A stretch of DNA of 64,000 bases from DASYKS01 sp035995205 (GTDB lineage: Bacteria > Acidobacteriota > Thermoanaerobaculia > Multivoradales > UBA5704): assembly GCA_035995205.1 (NCBI GenBank), contig DASYKS010000044.1, positions 118,733 through 182,732 on the forward strand, written 5' to 3'. Position 1 is the first letter of the stretch. Every line of letters starts with the position of its first letter. This document shows, piece after piece, positions 61,612 through 64,000 of the stretch. Made by a program: the position numbers and the translations under genes. The notes beneath the pieces are model-generated. The model saw only the letters and a program-made list of their open reading frames with translations, did not search any database and was not told the DNA's origin.

Positions 61612-63357
61612 ATGCCCACGTCCATCCTTCGCCCCATCCTCGCCGCGGCCTCGGCGTTCCTCCTTTGTAGTTTGGGCGTAGTGGCCCAGACCGCCGCGAA
61701 TCCTTCGGCGACCCAGGGGAAACCGGAGGTCGCGACGGAAGAGGGGGCGAACATCGCGGATACCCCGAACCCCGCGCATCCCGCGGATACCGCCGCCGAT
61801 TTAGAGCCCGTTAGCACCGACGCCGCCGACACAGGGCCGCAGCCGCCGGACGGCGTCTGGTTGAAAGATGCGGAGGGGCGCGAGTATTTCCTCGACAAGC
61901 TGGCCAAGTCGGCCGGGCCTTATCAGAAGAACGACAATCAAACCGTCCGGACCGTCTGGGGCATCGTGCTCAAGATCGAAAAGGAAGACGACGAGAACTT
62001 TTATTACCGGGCTTATCGGCAGACCGCGGCCGAGACCCCGATGTCCGTGCGTCCGGATCCGCCGAGCCCGGAACAGGTCGACGCCGCGGCGAAAAGCTAC
62101 GTCCAGGTGGCGGAGACGGAGCGGATGAAGGCGATCTCCTTTGCCAAGGGCCTGCCGGCGAGCGGGCAATGGCGGCACGGATTTGACATCGCGGACATGA
62201 ACGAGGACGGGTTTCTGGACGTCGTCCATTCCTCCGCGAGAAAGACCTTGTCGGCGCCCCAGATCTTCCTCGGCGACGGCAAGGGCAACTGGCATTTGTG
62301 GTCGGCGGCGACGTACCCTCAACGGCCCTACGACTACGGGGATATCGCGGTCGGCGATCTGAACGGCGACAAGCACCTCGACCTGGTGCTCGGGGTCCAC
62401 TTGCACGGCCTGGTCGCCCTTTTGGGCGACGGCAAGGGTAACTTCACCGACTGGAGCAAGGGGCTCGATTTCGTCACCCCGAGAGAGGGCGTGCCGCCCG
62501 GATTTTCCAGCCGGGCGGTCGCGATCTCCGACTGGAACGGCGACAAGCGGCCCGACATCATCGCTCTCGGCGAGGGGCCGCGTCTCTCCGTCGATCGGAC
62601 CAACACGAACAACGAAGACGCCAACGGCATCGTGATCTATTTGAACCAGGGCAACGGTTCCTGGGTGCGCAAGGATCAGGGGACCGGATCCGACAAGCTG
62701 TTCGGCGACACCATCGTCCTTGGCGACCTGGATCGCGACGGCAAGAAGGACATCCTCACCCCGTCGAACACCTATAGCCGCAAAGACATCGTGAACTACG
62801 CCAAGAAGGACGGTTCGTGGCAGAGCATCAACATCCCTTCGATCCGCCCTTCGGGCTACATCCGGGGCGTGGCGATCGCGGACTGGAACGGGGATGGCAG
62901 GAACGACTTCGCCACCGGATTCGTGAACCGCGAGCTCGGAGTCTGGCGCAGCGGAGTCGACGTCCAGCTCGCCCAGGCGGACGGCAGCTGGCGGCGGGTC
63001 TCCGTCTGGTGGGTCGAGGGACGGGCCTCGGTTACCGCTCTGGCCGCGGGCGACCTGAACGGCGACAAGAAGGCCGATCTGGTCGCTCTCACCGGCGAAG
63101 GCGAAACCTGGATTTTCCTCGGCGACGGCAAGGGCGGCTTCGTCAAAGATGACGCCGGGATTCCCCAGATGAAAGACTGCAAGGGCTACCACGCCGAGAT
63201 GGTCGATCTGGACAAAGACGGGAAAGCCGAGTTGGTCAGCAGCTTCGCCGGCGAGGGGTCGCCGCTCCTGGCTCCTGGGCGCTGCCCCACCGGAGGCGCG
63301 ATCCAAGCCTGGCAATTCTCAGAAAACATTGACTCCAAGGCGCCGAAAGCTCCGTGA
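61612..63357 (+). CDS. Exported FG-GAP/VCBS repeat protein
   Basis: 581 residues from the ATG at 61612 (GGAGAC upstream; the ATG at 61555 lacks a site and would spoil the signal peptide). Signal RPILAAASAFLLCSLGVVAQ. After a low-complexity linker and an alpha region, FG-GAP/VCBS calcium-loop repeats run through residues about 175-565: DMNEDGFLD, DLNGDKHLD, DWNGDKRPD, DLDRDGKKD, DWNGDGRND, DLNGDKKAD, DLDKDGKAE. A seven-bladed propeller for surface binding or adhesion is likely. Function unknown. Confidence 0.82.
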   Translation: MPTSILRPILAAASAFLLCSLGVVAQTAANPSATQGKPEVATEEGANIADTPNPAHPADTAADLEPVSTDAADTGPQPPDGVWLKDAEGREYFLDKLAKSAGPYQKNDNQTVRTVWGIVLKIEKEDDENFYYRAYRQTAAETPMSVRPDPPSPEQVDAAAKSYVQVAETERMKAISFAKGLPASGQWRHGFDIADMNEDGFLDVVHSSARKTLSAPQIFLGDGKGNWHLWSAATYPQRPYDYGDIAVGDLNGDKHLDLVLGVHLHGLVALLGDGKGNFTDWSKGLDFVTPREGVPPGFSSRAVAISDWNGDKRPDIIALGEGPRLSVDRTNTNNEDANGIVIYLNQGNGSWVRKDQGTGSDKLFGDTIVLGDLDRDGKKDILTPSNTYSRKDIVNYAKKDGSWQSINIPSIRPSGYIRGVAIADWNGDGRNDFATGFVNRELGVWRSGVDVQLAQADGSWRRVSVWWVEGRASVTALAAGDLNGDKKADLVALTGEGETWIFLGDGKGGFVKDDAGIPQMKDCKGYHAEMVDLDKDGKAELVSSFAGEGSPLLAPGRCPTGGAIQAWQFSENIDSKAPKAP

Positions 63358-63363
63358 AACCCC

Positions 63364-63393
63364 TTGACACCCGCGGGAACCGGATTCTATAGT
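63364..63393 (+). promoter_or_regulatory. Strong sigma-70-type promoter with long leader
   Basis: TTGACA (63364-63369), 18-base spacer, TATAGT (63388-63393). It lies only a few bases after the FG-GAP protein stop and some 285 bases before the ATG at 63680. The leader contains a 77-codon frame (63450-63683) whose stop overlaps that ATG, with no recognisable product. Confidence 0.7.
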
Positions 63394-63679
63394 GCGGCAG
63401 CATAAACGCCCGAGGCGACCCGACTCGTCCGCAAACCTCGCGAACGAATGTGTCCGGCGAACCTCTTGGAAGCTCGGAACCGACGTGGAACCAGGAAGTG
63501 GAAACCAGTAAGACTCCGTCCAAAGCCGCTACGGCCTTGGGCGCAAGAAAACGCTTTTACGGATTGCCAAACTTTGAACGGGAGGTGATGTTCCGGAGCT
63601 GGTTTCAGCCAGCAAGCTTCACCCAAATCGGATGGAACATCGCAGGTTTTCTCAACCACGTGCTAGGAGATTGTCAACA

Positions 63680-64000
63680 ATGAAGAAAACGGTTAGCTGT
63701 CTCGCTCTTTTGGGCCTTTTGGCCCTGAGCGGCCAGGCCGTTGCGACGATCTGCACCATTGATGACGTGCCGGCGGCGACCCTGCTGCTGCCGTACTTCG
63801 AGGTCGATCTGAGCAACCCGAACGGGATCAACACCCTGTTCTCCATCAACAACGCCTCCGCGACCGCGGTGCTCGCCCACGTCGTTCTGTGGTCGGACCT
63901 GTCGGTCCCGACGTTCGACTTCAACGTCTACCTGACCGGGTATGACGTGCAGAGCATCAGCATCCGCGACATCTTCAACGGCACGGTGCCGCGCACCGCG
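63680..64000 (+). CDS. Exported protein, N-terminal fragment
   Basis: 107 residues to the window edge, behind TAGGAG. Signal MKKTVSCLALLGLLALSGQA, then a beta-rich start (LLLPYFEVDLSNPNGINTLFSINNASATAVLAHVVLWSD, shown here as core YFEVDLSNPNGINTLFSIN). No family recognised. The strong upstream promoter and long leader suggest an abundant or regulated envelope protein. Confidence 0.75.
   Translation, partial: MKKTVSCLALLGLLALSGQAVATICTIDDVPAATLLLPYFEVDLSNPNGINTLFSINNASATAVLAHVVLWSDLSVPTFDFNVYLTGYDVQSISIRDIFNGTVPRTA

Noticed and set aside
63450..63683. 77-codon ORF in the leader before the last gene
   Set aside because: No convincing ribosome site or recognisable motif; mentioned only as part of the leader.
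1..64000. tRNA or rRNA genes
   Set aside because: I looked for cloverleaf landmarks such as GGTTCGAATCC in the intergenic gaps and saw none; a covariance-model scan would settle it.

Overview
This is a gene-dense, high-GC bacterial window. The gene content suggests an Acidobacteriota lineage, perhaps Thermoanaerobaculia-like, but this is inferred from gene repertoire alone. Pointers are the membrane Ser/Thr kinase with TPRs coupled to an ECF sigma factor of the acidobacterial type, a very large sortilin/BNR-repeat protein, an S9 peptidase fused to a YncE-like propeller, FG-GAP and 'DGFDSG' secreted proteins, and a complex I operon without nuoEFG. No rRNA, tRNA, CRISPR array or intact insertion sequence was seen.

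Layout. 1-2.5 kb (minus): mtaB-asd-lysC, the last cut by the window edge. 2.5-4.4 kb: a DsbD-alpha-like protein and a redoxin. 4.6-9.6 kb: a multi-domain membrane kinase, a small exported peptide ending in a repeated IDPNG motif with its own intrinsic terminator, and a TPR protein with a small Cys pair. 9.6-16.4 kb: two large secreted proteins. 16.4-17.5 kb: a gene-free stretch with palindromic elements and an exact 21-bp-periodic array of GGAnnnnTCC palindromes. 17.5-20.6 kb: glyQS. 20.6-24.9 kb (minus): Ser/Thr kinase, overlapping ECF sigma factor, then a lanthipeptide-like precursor flanked by matching intergenic repeats. 25-31 kb: a secreted protein, then membrane-lipid genes (two desaturases, a cyclopropane-fatty-acid-synthase-like methyltransferase and a CarF/TMEM189-type plasmalogen desaturase).

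31-43 kb is accessory in character: a lipase-like hydrolase, a RecQ helicase fused to a phosphoribosyltransferase and overlapping a DprA-like gene (ShosTA-like), a HigBA pair, a secreted protein, a subtilase lipoprotein, a second 21-bp-periodic array whose two halves face each other, a P-loop kinase, a decayed REP-associated transposase and a VapBC pair. 43.2-53.6 kb is the nuoABCDHIJKLMN operon behind a good sigma-70-type promoter. 53.7-57.8 kb holds an ECF sigma factor, a zinc-binding anti-sigma, a thioredoxin fold without its cysteines, an M23 peptidase and a GHMP kinase. 57.8-60.5 kb (minus) is an XRE regulator, a TPR protein and an exported protein with three 23-residue repeats. The window ends with an ABC-2 permease, an FG-GAP repeat protein and a truncated secreted protein.

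The most promising undescribed items are the kinase / ECF sigma / lanthipeptide-like precursor cluster, the RecQ-PRTase/DprA pair, and the two 21-bp-periodic intergenic arrays.
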